Shown: positions 17,701 through 26,815, counted from the first letter of the stretch. The stretch: DNA of 64,000 nucleotides from Rhodanobacter sp. OK091 (GCF_900142825.1 NZ_FRCH01000001.1:186001-250000); one strand, 5' to 3'. Numbers and translations are program-made. The notes: generated by a model not told the origin, from the sequence alone.

Positions 17701-18848
17701 GGAGCCGTCTGCGCGGTTGCGCCCGGCCCGAAGTCCGCGCGCGGTGCGGCGTCGGTCCATACCCTGGGCGCATAACCGGCGGGCTTGTCGCCGACACCCA
17801 CACCACCGTGCAGGCTGCTCTGTTGTGCTGGCTCGAAGAAGCTGTAGGGAAACTGCAGCGGCAATGCGGAGACTTCATCCAGCTGGCGCATGGCTTCGTC
17901 CGGCAACGGGCGTTCGAGCGCAGCAAGATTGTCCTCGAACTGCGCCATGTTGCGTGAGCCGAGGATCACCGCGCCCAGCCCCGGCTGGCGCGCGGCCCAC
18001 TGGATCGCGACCTGCGACATGCTCAAGCCGCTCTCGCGCGCGACCTGCTCGACCACACCGACGATCGCCCAGTTGCGCGGCGTGAACTTGTCGGCCAGCG
18101 ATGGCAGGCCCATCGACTTGACCGCCTGCAACCGGCCTTCGCCCGCACCGTCGTGGCCGGCCTCGCTGGGCCGGTATTTGCCGGACAGCAAGCCCATCGC
18201 CAGCGGACTCCACGCGGTGATGCCCATACCGAGCTCCTGCGCGAGCGGCACGTATTCGCGCTCGATATTGCGTTCGGCCAGTGAATACTGCAGTTGCAGG
18301 TTGACCAGCGGATGCAGGTGATGCGCCCGCGCCAGCGTCTGGATCTGCGCGGCATACCATGCCGGCACGTCGGACAGGCCAGCATGGCGGATCTTGCCGG
18401 CGCGAACGAGGTCGTCCAGCGTCTGCAGCACTTCTTCGGCCGGGGTGATCCGGTCCCAGGTGTGCAGCAGGTACAGGTCGATGTAGTCCGTGCGCAGGCG
18501 GCGCAGCGAACCCTCCACCGCGCGCAGGATGTTCTTGCGGCCGTTGCCGCCCGCATTCGGGTTGCCGTGCTCGGCGTTGTAGCTGAACTTGGTGGTGAGC
18601 ACCACGCGGTCGCGGCTGCCGCTGTCGGCGATGAACTTGCCCAGCAGCCGCTCGCTGCTGCCTTCGGTATAGAGGTCGGCGGTATCGACGAAATTGCCGC
18701 CGGCAGCGAGGTAGCGGTCGAACATGGCGCGGGCAGTGTCTTCCGCCGCGCCCCAGCCCCAGTCGTCGCCGAAGGTCATGGTGCCGAGCGCGAGGCGGCT
18801 GACGCGCAGGCCGGAACGGCCGAGGGTGTAGTACTGATCGAGCGGCAT
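17697..18848 (-). CDS. Aldo/keto reductase
   Basis: A 383-residue NADPH-dependent oxidoreductase of the AKR superfamily. The catalytic tetrad is visible: Asp and Tyr in FVDTADLYTEG, Lys in VLTTKFSYN, His in LYLLHTWD. The N-terminus (LGRSGLRVSRLALGTMTFG) is typical of the voltage-channel beta-subunit-like/YajO-type AKRs, and the C-terminal NADP site includes VILGSRNMAQFEDNL. A ~45-residue C-terminal tail rich in Gly and Ala is longer than usual. The gene is cotranscribed with the HbpS-like gene and divergent from a LysR regulator. Confidence 0.92.
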   Translation of the reverse strand: MPLDQYYTLGRSGLRVSRLALGTMTFGDDWGWGAAEDTARAMFDRYLAAGGNFVDTADLYTEGSSERLLGKFIADSGSRDRVVLTTKFSYNAEHGNPNAGGNGRKNILRAVEGSLRRLRTDYIDLYLLHTWDRITPAEEVLQTLDDLVRAGKIRHAGLSDVPAWYAAQIQTLARAHHLHPLVNLQLQYSLAERNIEREYVPLAQELGMGITAWSPLAMGLLSGKYRPSEAGHDGAGEGRLQAVKSMGLPSLADKFTPRNWAIVGVVEQVARESGLSMSQVAIQWAARQPGLGAVILGSRNMAQFEDNLAALERPLPDEAMRQLDEVSALPLQFPYSFFEPAQQSSLHGGVGVGDKPAGYAPRVWTDAAPRADFGPGATAQTAP

Positions 18849-18921
18849 GACGGGACTCCAGCGGTGGGGACGGCATCAGTCTGCCTCTTGTCATTACGCT
18901 GAAAAATACCGATTCTCTGCA

Positions 18922-18935
18922 TGCTTCTTGAAGCA
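18922..18935. promoter_or_regulatory. 14-bp palindrome in the LysR/AKR divergent region
   Basis: TGCTTC-TT-GAAGCA has perfect 6-bp arms and lies 10 bp before the LysR ATG, within the 97-bp region that must carry both divergent promoters. Candidate LysR binding site. Confidence 0.4.
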
Positions 18936-18945
18936 GGACTAATCA

Positions 18946-19881
18946 ATGCGCGACGACCACACCGCCGCACTGCGCGCGTTCCACATGATCGCCCGGCATG
19001 CCAGCTTCACCCGCGCCGCAGCCGTGCTGGAGGTGACGCCTTCGGCTCTGAGCCAGACCATGCGCCAGCTGGAGCAGCGCCTGGGCGTGCGCCTGCTGCA
19101 GCGGAGCACACGCAAGGTGGGCTTGACCGAAGCCGGGCAACTGTTCCTCGAACGCATCGCGCCCGCGCTGGCCGACATCGACAGCGCGGTGGAAGCATTG
19201 CGCCAGCACGCCGACCACCCTGCCGGCACGCTGCGCATCACCTCGTCGCAGAGCCTGTTCGACCAGCTGATCGCACCGATGGCCGGGGATTTCCTGCGAA
19301 GGTATCCCGATGTGACGCTGGACCTTGTGGTCGACAGCGCACTCACCGACCTGGTCGCCGAAGGCGTCGACGCCGGCATCCGTCTCGGCGAACGGTTGGC
19401 ACGCGACGTGGTCGCCGTGCCGCTGGGCGGGCCGGTGCGCGCGGTCGTGGCGGGTTCGCCGGCGTACTTCGCGCAACATGGACGGCCGCAGCATCCGCAC
19501 GAGCTGCAGCATCATGCCTGCGCACGCTTCCGCTACAACGGCAGCGGCGCGATCTACCGCTGGGAATTTGCCCATAAAAGCGGCGCCCCCAAGGCCGGCG
19601 CACAACGCGGGCGCTGGTTCGAGATCGACGTGACCGGCCCGCTGATCACCAACGAGCCCACCTTGCAGATCCACGCCGCACTGGATGGCCTGCTGCTGGT
19701 ACACGCGCTGGAACCGATGGTGCGCGAGCACATCGCGGCCGGCCGCCTGCAGACCGTGCTGGACTCTTGGCTGCCGCCATTCGAAGGTTTCTATCTGTAT
19801 TACCCGAGCCGCCTGCAGGTGCCGCCCAAGCTGCGCGCGTTCATCGATTTCCTGCGCGAGCGACTGGAGCCGTCGGCCTGA
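18946..19881 (+). CDS. LysR-family transcriptional regulator
   Basis: A 311-residue protein. The winged helix-turn-helix spans residues ~5-62 (FHMIARHASFTRAAAVLEVTPSALSQTMRQLEQRLG). The effector domain follows at ~90-305, with GTLRITSSQSLFDQLIAP and LVAEGVDAGIRLGERL, a pattern of the subgroup close to CrgA/DsdC-like regulators that often control adjacent reductases. It is divergent from the aldo/keto reductase-HbpS operon, its probable target. Confidence 0.92.
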   Translation: MRDDHTAALRAFHMIARHASFTRAAAVLEVTPSALSQTMRQLEQRLGVRLLQRSTRKVGLTEAGQLFLERIAPALADIDSAVEALRQHADHPAGTLRITSSQSLFDQLIAPMAGDFLRRYPDVTLDLVVDSALTDLVAEGVDAGIRLGERLARDVVAVPLGGPVRAVVAGSPAYFAQHGRPQHPHELQHHACARFRYNGSGAIYRWEFAHKSGAPKAGAQRGRWFEIDVTGPLITNEPTLQIHAALDGLLLVHALEPMVREHIAAGRLQTVLDSWLPPFEGFYLYYPSRLQVPPKLRAFIDFLRERLEPSA

Positions 19882-20073
19882 ATGGCTCCCTGAAACACGG
19901 TCAGCGTGCTTTACACCATGCGAAGCATCTGTGGCGCGGCAGCGGCATAGGGGTGCGGGGCCCGTAAGAGTCAAAAAGGCCCGATAAGGCCGACAAGCGA
20001 TGTATAACGGCTGCCGGGGTCGACAAGCATCATTTGTGTACTCACGAAGTGGTTGTTGCCAGGGGTATTACCT

Positions 20074-21876
20074 ATGAGCAGCGCGGCAGTAAGCGAGATG
20101 AGCAGGCTCGAGCGGCTTCGTCATCTGCATGTCCTCGATACCGAGGCCGAGCCGCTATTCGACTCGCTGGCGAGGGCTGCGGCGGCAGTCGCGGGTACGC
20201 CGATCGCGTTGGTCAGTTTGATCGACGAATCGAGGCAATGGTTCAAGGCAAACGTAGGCCTGGACGGCGTCAGCGAAACGCCCAGAGAGGTAGCCTTCTG
20301 CGCGCTCACCATGAGCCATGGCGGCATCCTGGAGATTACCGACGCCGCCAAGGACATACGATTCTCCAAAAACCCCCTGGTAACCGGCGATCCCCATATC
20401 CGGTATTACGCAGGCGCTCCCATCGTCCTCGACGATGGCACACCGCTCGGCTCTCTATGCGTCATTGACAGGGTTCCCCGAAAACTTTCGTCCGAACAAT
20501 TCGACGTACTTCAGAAACTCGCAGCAGCGGTGGTTCAAGCTTTGGAGCAGCGCTCGCTTCTCCTTGCGAGAAATGAACAAATGAAAACGGAGGCCGATGA
20601 GGCTCGTCGCCAATCCGAGATTTCTGCGGGGCTGGAGAAAAGACTGAGAGACAGCGAAGCGTTTCTGGACCGGACGGGACGCGTGGCTGGCGTGGGCGGA
20701 TGGGAGTTCAACGTCGCCACGGGCGAACTGTTCTGGTCCGATGAAACATGCCGGATTCACGACAGGCCGGCCGGTCACAAACCGACCTTGGATGAGGCGC
20801 TCAACTACTACTCGCCCGAAGCACAGGAAGCCATTCGGGCTACCTGGAAAAAGGGCATGGCCACGGGAGAGGGCTGGGATCTCGAGCTGCCTCTCGTTAC
20901 GGCCAAAGACAGGAACATATGGGTGCGTGCGGTCGGCTCGACGGAGTTTCGCGATGGCCATCCGTATCGCCTGATTGGAGCGTTCCAGGACGTCACCGTC
21001 CGTCGCCGCGTCGTGGCATCCCTCGAATCCAGCGAGCGAAGGTTCCGGAAGCTCTTCCAATACAGCCTTGGCCTCATCTGCACACATGACCTGAGCGGGA
21101 CTCTGTTGTCCGTGAACCCCGCTGCTGCAACGTCCCTGGGCTACAGCATGGCCGAGCTTCTTGGTTCGTCGCTGGATTCCCTGATGCCTGCGGCGCGACA
21201 AGCCGACTTTCAGAAGTACCTGGCAAGAATCCAGGATCGCCACGTCGACTCCGGACTCATGGAACTTATCGCGAAGGATGGCACCACCCGGTGCTGGCAG
21301 TACCACAACGTACTGGACGTGGAGGATGAGGACCCTTACGTGCTTGGTCACGCCCAGGACGTCACGGAGCAGCACAGGTACGAGAAAACATTGCTGGAAT
21401 GGTCCGTACACGATCCGCTTACCGGCGCATTCAACCGGCGATACCTCGGCAAGATCGAGCGATCGTTGAGAGATGCGCGGGCATGGTCATGCATCGCGAT
21501 CGATCTCGACCATTTCAAGGAGATCAACGACACCCACGGTCACCAGCGTGGCGATGAGGTTCTCATCGAGGTGGTCAGTTTCCTGAACTCGTGTATTGGG
21601 AAAGACGACATCATCGTTCGCATGGGCGGAGACGAATTTATCGTTATCGTGAAGGACACGGCATTGCTGGCTGGTTTGTTGACCACGCTGGAAACGAGGA
21701 GCTCGAATGCATCTATCCACCTTTCACTGGGGTCCGCGACGAGCACCGATGGCGAGCCGCTCGATAGCGTCATTGCACGTGCGGACAAAGGCCTTTATGC
21801 CAAGCGGGCGATAGTCAGGAAAACGGCACGACCCGAAATCACACCCGCTGAGGATGAGGTGGCAAAACGCTCATAG
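20074..21876 (+). CDS. Diguanylate cyclase with GAF-PAS-PAS-GGDEF architecture
   Basis: A 600-residue protein with no membrane segment. Residues ~10-165 are a GAF domain of the FhlA/'small GAF' type (LDTEAEPLFDSLARAAA...VSLIDESRQWFKAN). A short coiled coil leads to two PAS domains (~205-315 and ~325-435). The GGDEF domain occupies ~440-590 with the intact active-site motif GGDEF at residues 518-522 and DPLTGAFNRRYL at its start, so it should make cyclic di-GMP. The Arg-x-x-Asp inhibitory site expected just upstream is absent (KDDIIV). The start is the ATG at 20074 after AGGGG at 20061-20065. Codon use is noticeably less GC-biased than in neighbours. Confidence 0.92.
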   Translation: MSSAAVSEMSRLERLRHLHVLDTEAEPLFDSLARAAAAVAGTPIALVSLIDESRQWFKANVGLDGVSETPREVAFCALTMSHGGILEITDAAKDIRFSKNPLVTGDPHIRYYAGAPIVLDDGTPLGSLCVIDRVPRKLSSEQFDVLQKLAAAVVQALEQRSLLLARNEQMKTEADEARRQSEISAGLEKRLRDSEAFLDRTGRVAGVGGWEFNVATGELFWSDETCRIHDRPAGHKPTLDEALNYYSPEAQEAIRATWKKGMATGEGWDLELPLVTAKDRNIWVRAVGSTEFRDGHPYRLIGAFQDVTVRRRVVASLESSERRFRKLFQYSLGLICTHDLSGTLLSVNPAAATSLGYSMAELLGSSLDSLMPAARQADFQKYLARIQDRHVDSGLMELIAKDGTTRCWQYHNVLDVEDEDPYVLGHAQDVTEQHRYEKTLLEWSVHDPLTGAFNRRYLGKIERSLRDARAWSCIAIDLDHFKEINDTHGHQRGDEVLIEVVSFLNSCIGKDDIIVRMGGDEFIVIVKDTALLAGLLTTLETRSSNASIHLSLGSATSTDGEPLDSVIARADKGLYAKRAIVRKTARPEITPAEDEVAKRS

Positions 21877-21921
21877 CTGCAAGGCTGGCGGCGGCATGAA
21901 GGATACGAAGGCGTTTCAACA

Positions 21922-23298
21922 TCACATTTCCGCCTTTGTGGCCGGCGCCAGTGGCAGGCGCAGATCGACGTCCAGTCCGCCACCGTCGCGATTTGCCGCC
22001 CGCAGCGCGCCGCCGTGGATTTTCACCACCCGCTGCACGATGGCCAGGCCCAAGCCATGGCCGTCGGCGCGCACGGCGTTGCTGCCGCGGAAAAACGGCC
22101 GGAACAGCGATTCCAGTTCGGCCTTGGGCACGCCCGGACCGCGGTCGCGGATCGAAACCCCGGTGTATCCATCGGCCACCCGTGCCAGCACCTCCACCTC
22201 GCCGCCTTCGGCGCTGAACTTGATCGCGTTGCCGATCAGATTGTCCAGCGCGCGCTCCAGCAGCGACGCGCTGCCGAACACGATGACTGGCGCGCCAGGC
22301 GACGTCAGCCGCAGCTGCACATGACGGGCTTGTGCTTCGAGCTCCGCCTGCTCCACGCATCCGCGCACCAGCTCGACGAGGTCCAGGTTTTCGCGGTTCA
22401 TGCCGGGAATGCTGCCTTCCAGTCGCGACAGCGCGAGCATTTCGCCGGTCATGCGATCCAGCCGCACGATCTCCAGCTCGGCCTGATGGAAGTACGCGTC
22501 GGCCTCGGCCGCATCGCGACTGCGCTGGGCGAGGTCGAGTATCAGGTGCAGCCGCGCCAGCGGCGAGCGCAACTCGTGCGACAGATCCTGCAGCACGCCG
22601 CGATCGTGCGCGACCAGCGCCTCGATGCGTTCGGCCATCGCATCGAAATCCCGGGCGAGCTGGGCCAGCTCATCGCGCGCCATGCCGCCTTGCCGGCCCA
22701 CCCGCGTGGAAAGCTCGCCGGCGGCCATGCGCCGCGTGGCATCGCGCAGCGCCTCTACCGGCTTGGCCACACTGCGCGCCACCCACCAGCCGACCAGTCC
22801 GATGAACAGCAACGACAGCGTCAGCTGCACGCCCAGCAGGATCTTCGCGCGGGTCTGCGGACGCAGCCGCGTATGCGTGCGGCTCAGCGCCACCAGATAC
22901 CGGACCTGACCATCGCTGCCAGCCACCTGCTGCACGGAAACATACAGGCCCGGCCGGGGCTGCAGCAGGAGGTTGCGTCCGGCATCGAACCAGGCCGGCA
23001 GCGATTGCCGGACCGACGGCGGCAGCCACACCGGCGACAGCGCCTGCCCTTTCTCGTACAAGGTGGCGTCGATGCCTTCATGCCGCTGCTGCACTATCCA
23101 GTTGCCGAGCGCCGGGGCACCGCCGCTTTCGTAGCTCTGGTTGGCGTCCTGCGCCAGCGCGGTCCAGTTGATCTCCACCGCCGTGGTGTATTCGATGAAG
23201 CGCTGCGTGAGGAAGCTGCCCAGAAACAGTACCAGCAGGTTCGCCAAGCAGAACCAGATCAGCAGGCGCCAATAGATCGAACTCTTGAACGGATTCAC
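21922..23298 (-). CDS. Envelope-stress sensor histidine kinase (CpxA-like)
   Basis: A 458-residue kinase. An N-terminal membrane helix (residues ~9-30), a ~135-residue periplasmic domain and a second helix (~165-190) lead to HAMP (RSVAKPVEALRDATRRMAAGEL), HisKA with H box LQDLSHELRSPLARLHL, and HATPase with NLIGNAIKFS, DRGPGVP and GHGLGLAIVQR. Size and domain order match CpxA/EnvZ-type sensors. The start is the GTG at 23298, overlapping the regulator's stop (GTGA). The divergent Spy/CpxP-like gene strengthens a role in sensing envelope stress. Confidence 0.9.
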   Translation of the reverse strand: MNPFKSSIYWRLLIWFCLANLLVLFLGSFLTQRFIEYTTAVEINWTALAQDANQSYESGGAPALGNWIVQQRHEGIDATLYEKGQALSPVWLPPSVRQSLPAWFDAGRNLLLQPRPGLYVSVQQVAGSDGQVRYLVALSRTHTRLRPQTRAKILLGVQLTLSLLFIGLVGWWVARSVAKPVEALRDATRRMAAGELSTRVGRQGGMARDELAQLARDFDAMAERIEALVAHDRGVLQDLSHELRSPLARLHLILDLAQRSRDAAEADAYFHQAELEIVRLDRMTGEMLALSRLEGSIPGMNRENLDLVELVRGCVEQAELEAQARHVQLRLTSPGAPVIVFGSASLLERALDNLIGNAIKFSAEGGEVEVLARVADGYTGVSIRDRGPGVPKAELESLFRPFFRGSNAVRADGHGLGLAIVQRVVKIHGGALRAANRDGGGLDVDLRLPLAPATKAEM

Positions 23299-24005
23299 GG
23301 CGTCCCCGCAATCATCAGATAACCGGAACCGCGTACCGATTCGATCCGCGGAGATTGCTCCGACGCTTCCGCCAGCTTGTGACGCAGGCGGCTCACGTGC
23401 ACGTCGATGCTGCGGTCGAAACGCTCCAGTTCGCGCCCCAGTGCGATGCGTGTCAGCGACGACTTGTCGACCAGCTGGCCGGCACGCTGCGCCAGGGCCA
23501 GCAGCAGCATGAACTCGGCCCCAGTCAGCACCAGTTCCTGTTCTCCGATAAAAGCCCGGCGGTCCCCGGGCTGCAGCCGCAACACACCCACTTGCAGGTT
23601 GGCGGCAGTGGCCGGCGTATTGCGCCGCAGTTGCGCGCGTACCCGCGCCAGCAACTCGCGCGGCAGACACGGCTTGGACAGGTAATCGTCGGCGCCCAGC
23701 TCCAGGCCGATCACCCGATCCACCGGCTCGCCTTTCGCGGACAGCATGATCACCGGCAGGCGGTGCTGCATGCGCAGTTCGCGCAGCGTGTCCAGGCCGT
23801 CGCGTCCAGGCATCATCACGTCGAGAATCAACAGGTCGGGACGCAAGGCCGGGTTGCGCAGCTGCGTCAGTGCCGTCTCGCCGTCGTGCGCGAGATCGAC
23901 CACGAAACCTTCGCGCTGCAGGTACTCAGCCAGCAGCCGGCACAACGCGCGGTCGTCATCGACGATCAGGATACGGGGCATGGCGGCTGGTTGCATGGCT
24001 TCCAT
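23295..24005 (-). CDS. OmpR-family response regulator (CpxR-like)
   Basis: A 236-residue regulator with receiver (acidic VDDDRA, phospho-Asp in LILDVMMPGRDG, Thr/Ser in MLSAKG, Lys in YLSKPCLPRELL) and a C-terminal winged helix (LTGAEFMLLLALAQ...RSIDVHVSRLRHKL...ESVRGSGYLM). The pattern 'GLELGADDYLSKPCLPRELLARVRAQLRR' region and order regulator-kinase are like CpxRA. Three ATGs in frame at 24005, 23996 and 23981 are all possible starts; the first is given. Cotranscribed with the kinase (overlap of 4 bp). Confidence 0.92.
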   Translation of the reverse strand: MEAMQPAAMPRILIVDDDRALCRLLAEYLQREGFVVDLAHDGETALTQLRNPALRPDLLILDVMMPGRDGLDTLRELRMQHRLPVIMLSAKGEPVDRVIGLELGADDYLSKPCLPRELLARVRAQLRRNTPATAANLQVGVLRLQPGDRRAFIGEQELVLTGAEFMLLLALAQRAGQLVDKSSLTRIALGRELERFDRSIDVHVSRLRHKLAEASEQSPRIESVRGSGYLMIAGTP

Positions 24006-24259
24006 TCAAGCGGTGCGGCGGAACGAACTCCATGAGCTTTACGCATCTTTACCTTCCGGCAAAGAACATACACATCGCATTGTCGTCAAATAGGTTGCGA
24101 GGGACGTCCCGATCGATTCAACACAGGCGGCATGATATGCAGAAGGTTCGCAGGTGGTGGTGCGTGGCGCAGCCAAGGCTGGCTGCCTTGGCAAGCCGCG
24201 CGCTGCCGCCTGCGGGCCTTCTGCACATCACCCCGTCATTGGTTTTCAATCAGCTGGGG

Positions 24260-24356
24260 CCGGTTCTGTCTGCCCACATCTCCGCGGCGCACCTCCTCGA
24301 CAGGCGGCCAGCCTGCCTTCGTCGGCGCACCTTGATCTGCGGGCAGACAGAACCGG
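24260..24356. repeat. 97-bp inverted-repeat element upstream of the Spy-like gene
   Basis: Perfect 16-bp arms CCGGTTCTGTCTGCCC (24260-24275) and GGGCAGACAGAACCGG (24341-24356) enclose 65 bp with an inner CAGGC...GCCTG hairpin. It lies in the 416-bp gene-free interval 24006-24421, 65 bp before the Spy-like start codon. It could be a small dispersed element or a structured leader. Confidence 0.6.
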
Positions 24357-24421
24357 TGACGCCTGCGTTGAATCGATCGGGGCGTCCCTTGTCCCCCACC
24401 CCAACGACAGAGGTTCCATCC

Positions 24422-24928
24422 ATGCGCAAGAACATCACCCTAGGCCTGATCCTGAGCTCGGCCATGGCTCTCACCACGCTCGCCTTGGCGGCTCCTTCAG
24501 GCCAGGCCGACGGCATGCATCAGGGCCGGTTTTCACACCAGCACGGTCACGGCATGGGCTTCGAGAAGCTCAACCTCACCGATGCGCAGCGCACCAGCAT
24601 CAAGCAGATCGTGCAGAGCAGCTTCGCGCAGAACAAGACCCAGTGGCAGGCACTGCGCCAGCAGCGCAGCGCGTTCGAATCGATGACGCCGGATCAGGTG
24701 GGCTACCAGGCGGCAGCAGCCAGCCTGGCCCAGGCCGAAGCCGACGCCACGCGCGTGCGCGTGCAGCAGAAGGCCACCGTGCGTGCGCAGATCTATGCCT
24801 TGCTGACGCCGGCGCAGAAGGCGCAGTGGGCGTCGATCAAGCAGGAGAAGCAGGCACGCCGACAGCAGTGGCAGCAGTTCAAGGCGGAGCATCCGGCAAC
24901 GTCATCGACAACGCCGGCAGCGCAGTAG
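24422..24928 (+). CDS. Spy/CpxP-family periplasmic chaperone-like protein
   Basis: A 168-residue protein with a signal peptide (MRKNITLGLILSSAMALTTLALA). The mature part is nearly all helical, starts with a His-rich stretch (SHQHGHGMGFEKL), and has the two LTxxQ motifs that define this family: LTDAQRTSIKQIV and LTPAQKAQWASI. Family members are stress-induced ATP-independent chaperones or Cpx inhibitors in the periplasm. The ATG at 24422 follows CAGAGG. It is divergent from the CpxRA-like pair, the expected arrangement of a feedback-controlled Cpx regulon. Confidence 0.88.
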   Translation: MRKNITLGLILSSAMALTTLALAAPSGQADGMHQGRFSHQHGHGMGFEKLNLTDAQRTSIKQIVQSSFAQNKTQWQALRQQRSAFESMTPDQVGYQAAAASLAQAEADATRVRVQQKATVRAQIYALLTPAQKAQWASIKQEKQARRQQWQQFKAEHPATSSTTPAAQ

Positions 24929-24966
24929 CCGATTCATAAAGGAGCATCGAAAAACCCGTCCTAGCT

Positions 24967-25053
24967 CGTCATTCCTGCGCAAGCAGGAACCCAGCGACTT
25001 TCAAGCTTTTGAAAAGCTAAAGGCGCTGGGTCCCAGCTTGCGCTGGGATGACG
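24967..25053. repeat. Inverted-repeat element, CGTCATTCC type
   Basis: Arms at 24967-24996 (CGTCATTCCTGCGCAAGCAG...) and 25024-25053 (ending GCGCTGGGATGACG) are largely complementary, with a 27-base centre. It shares its CGTCATTCC ends with the repeats at 4746-4931 but has a different interior. It lies between two convergent genes. Confidence 0.75.
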
Positions 25054-25089
25054 GGTACGCTGCGCCAGCATCGGGAAGCCTTTAGCCGA

Positions 25090-25257
25090 TCAGCGCCAGT
25101 GGCCACCCACCCAGACATGCCCCGATGCCCAATACCCGGGCACCCAGACACCGGCGTGATAACCACCGCGCGGCGCCACCACCACGCAGCCGGTCATGGC
25201 GAGGCTGCCGCCGATCACGGCGGCGGCGATGAGACAAGCGGACATGAATCGACGCAT
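25090..25257 (-). CDS. Small lipoprotein with WxxGxW repeats
   Basis: A 55-residue protein with a lipoprotein signal (lipobox AMTGC) and a mature part of only ~33 residues that carries two aromatic repeats, WVPGYW and WVGGHW. This matches the 'YXWGXW/WXXGXW repeat' short lipoproteins common in proteobacteria, of unknown function. The ATG at 25257 is supported by AAGGAG at the right distance. Converges with the Spy-like gene. Confidence 0.78.
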   Translation of the reverse strand: MRRFMSACLIAAAVIGGSLAMTGCVVVAPRGGYHAGVWVPGYWASGHVWVGGHWR

Positions 25258-25366
25258 GGGGCACTCCTTCGAGAGATGTGCCGTGAAGAACGTCGATGCC
25301 GGTTGTGCCGATGACCGCAGCCGCCAGCCACGATGGCTGGCGTTCATGTTTTTCGGCAACGCGATG

Positions 25367-26737
25367 TCAGCGTGCTGCCAGCGCGTCCACGGTGGCCCGA
25401 TAAGCCGCGGCGATGCGCATCTCGTCGCGGTGCCGGAAATCGCGCACCACCCACTCGCCGCCGCACATCACGTCGCGCACCAGCGGCGTATTGCCGGCAA
25501 ACAGGAAGCTGTCCAGCATGGAGCGGGCATCCCGCGCTGCCAGCAACGGCGAATTTTCGTCCAGCACGATCAGGTCGGCGCGCATGCCGCTGTGCAGTCC
25601 GCCGACAGGCAGGCCCGAAGCCTGCGCGCCGCCATGCAATGCGGCACGCCATAACGTCTCGCCCACGCTGACGCCCTGCGCACGCGCCGCGATATTGCGA
25701 TGGCCGCTGGTCAGGCGCTGGCCGTATTCCAGCCAGCGCAGCTCCTCCACCGGCGAGACCGAGATATGCGAGTCCGAACCGATGCCGAGCGTGCCTCCGG
25801 CGTCCTGGTAGTCGGCCAACGGAAACAGGCCATCGCCGAGATTCGCCTCGGTCGTGGGACACAGCCCGGCCACGGCGCCGCTGCGCGCGAGCTGCAAGGC
25901 TTCCGCTTCGGTGAGATGAGTCGCGTGCACCAGGCACCAGCGCGCATCCACGTCGGCATGTTCGAACAACCACTCCACCGGGCGGGCGCCGCGCGTGGCG
26001 AGGCAGTCCTGCACTTCGCCGACCTGCTCGGCGATATGGATGTGGATCGGGCAGGCTTTCGCGATGTCGCTGGCGAGCACTTCACGCATCGCCGCCTCCG
26101 GCACGGCGCGCAGCGAATGCAGTGCGATGCCCACACGCAGATGGTCGCTCTCGTGTTGACGCAATGTTTCGAGCCGGCGCAGATAACCGTCCACGTCGTG
26201 CCCGAAACGGCGTTGCCGCGCGGTGAGCGCGCGGCCATCGAAGCCGCCGCTGATGTACAGCACCGGCAGCAGGGTCAGCGCGATGCCGGCTTCGCGCGCG
26301 GCCTCGATCAACGCCAGCGACATCGCCTCGGGCTGCGCGTACGGCGTGCCATCCGGCTGGTGATGCAGGTAATGGAACTCGCAAACCTGGGTGTAGCCGG
26401 CCTTGAGCATCTCGACGTAGAGCTGGGTGGCGATCGCCTTGAGTTCATCCGGACCGATCGCGGCGGCGAACGCGTACATCGTCTCGCGCCAGCTCCAGAA
26501 GCTGTCGTCGCTACGCCCCTTGCGCTCGGCCAGCCCGGCCATCGCACGCTGAAATGCATGTGAATGCAGGTTCGGCATACCCGGCAGCACCCAGCGGCCG
26601 ATCGACTCTCCGGCGCCGCCTGTCGCGTCCAGCAACCGACCGCTCGCCGTGACGTCGAAAGTCGCGTCGGCTTGCCAGCCCTCGGCACACCATAGTTGAT
26701 CAGCCCTGAGGCGGCGAATGGCGGCGCTGTTGCTCAT
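25367..26737 (-). CDS. hutF: Formimidoylglutamate deiminase
   Basis: A 456-residue amidohydrolase that converts N-formimino-L-glutamate to N-formyl-L-glutamate and ammonia in the five-step histidine degradation route. Metal ligands: His-x-His in MPNLHSHAFQRAMAG, His in HIHIAEQVGEV, His in LVHATHLTE and Asp in GIGSDSHISVSP. The motif HIAEQ and length fit HutF closely. The start is the ATG at 26737 with GGAGA upstream; the frame stays open far upstream but without homology. hutI lies 3.3 kb away; hutH, hutU and hutG are not in the window. Confidence 0.94.
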   Translation of the reverse strand: MSNSAAIRRLRADQLWCAEGWQADATFDVTASGRLLDATGGAGESIGRWVLPGMPNLHSHAFQRAMAGLAERKGRSDDSFWSWRETMYAFAAAIGPDELKAIATQLYVEMLKAGYTQVCEFHYLHHQPDGTPYAQPEAMSLALIEAAREAGIALTLLPVLYISGGFDGRALTARQRRFGHDVDGYLRRLETLRQHESDHLRVGIALHSLRAVPEAAMREVLASDIAKACPIHIHIAEQVGEVQDCLATRGARPVEWLFEHADVDARWCLVHATHLTEAEALQLARSGAVAGLCPTTEANLGDGLFPLADYQDAGGTLGIGSDSHISVSPVEELRWLEYGQRLTSGHRNIAARAQGVSVGETLWRAALHGGAQASGLPVGGLHSGMRADLIVLDENSPLLAARDARSMLDSFLFAGNTPLVRDVMCGGEWVVRDFRHRDEMRIAAAYRATVDALAAR

Positions 26738-26815
26738 GGTGCGTCTCCGGACAACGATACGTGCAGTGTAACCGGTGGATGAAAGCGCCTTCACCTGAAG
26801 CTTCGGTGGCCTATG

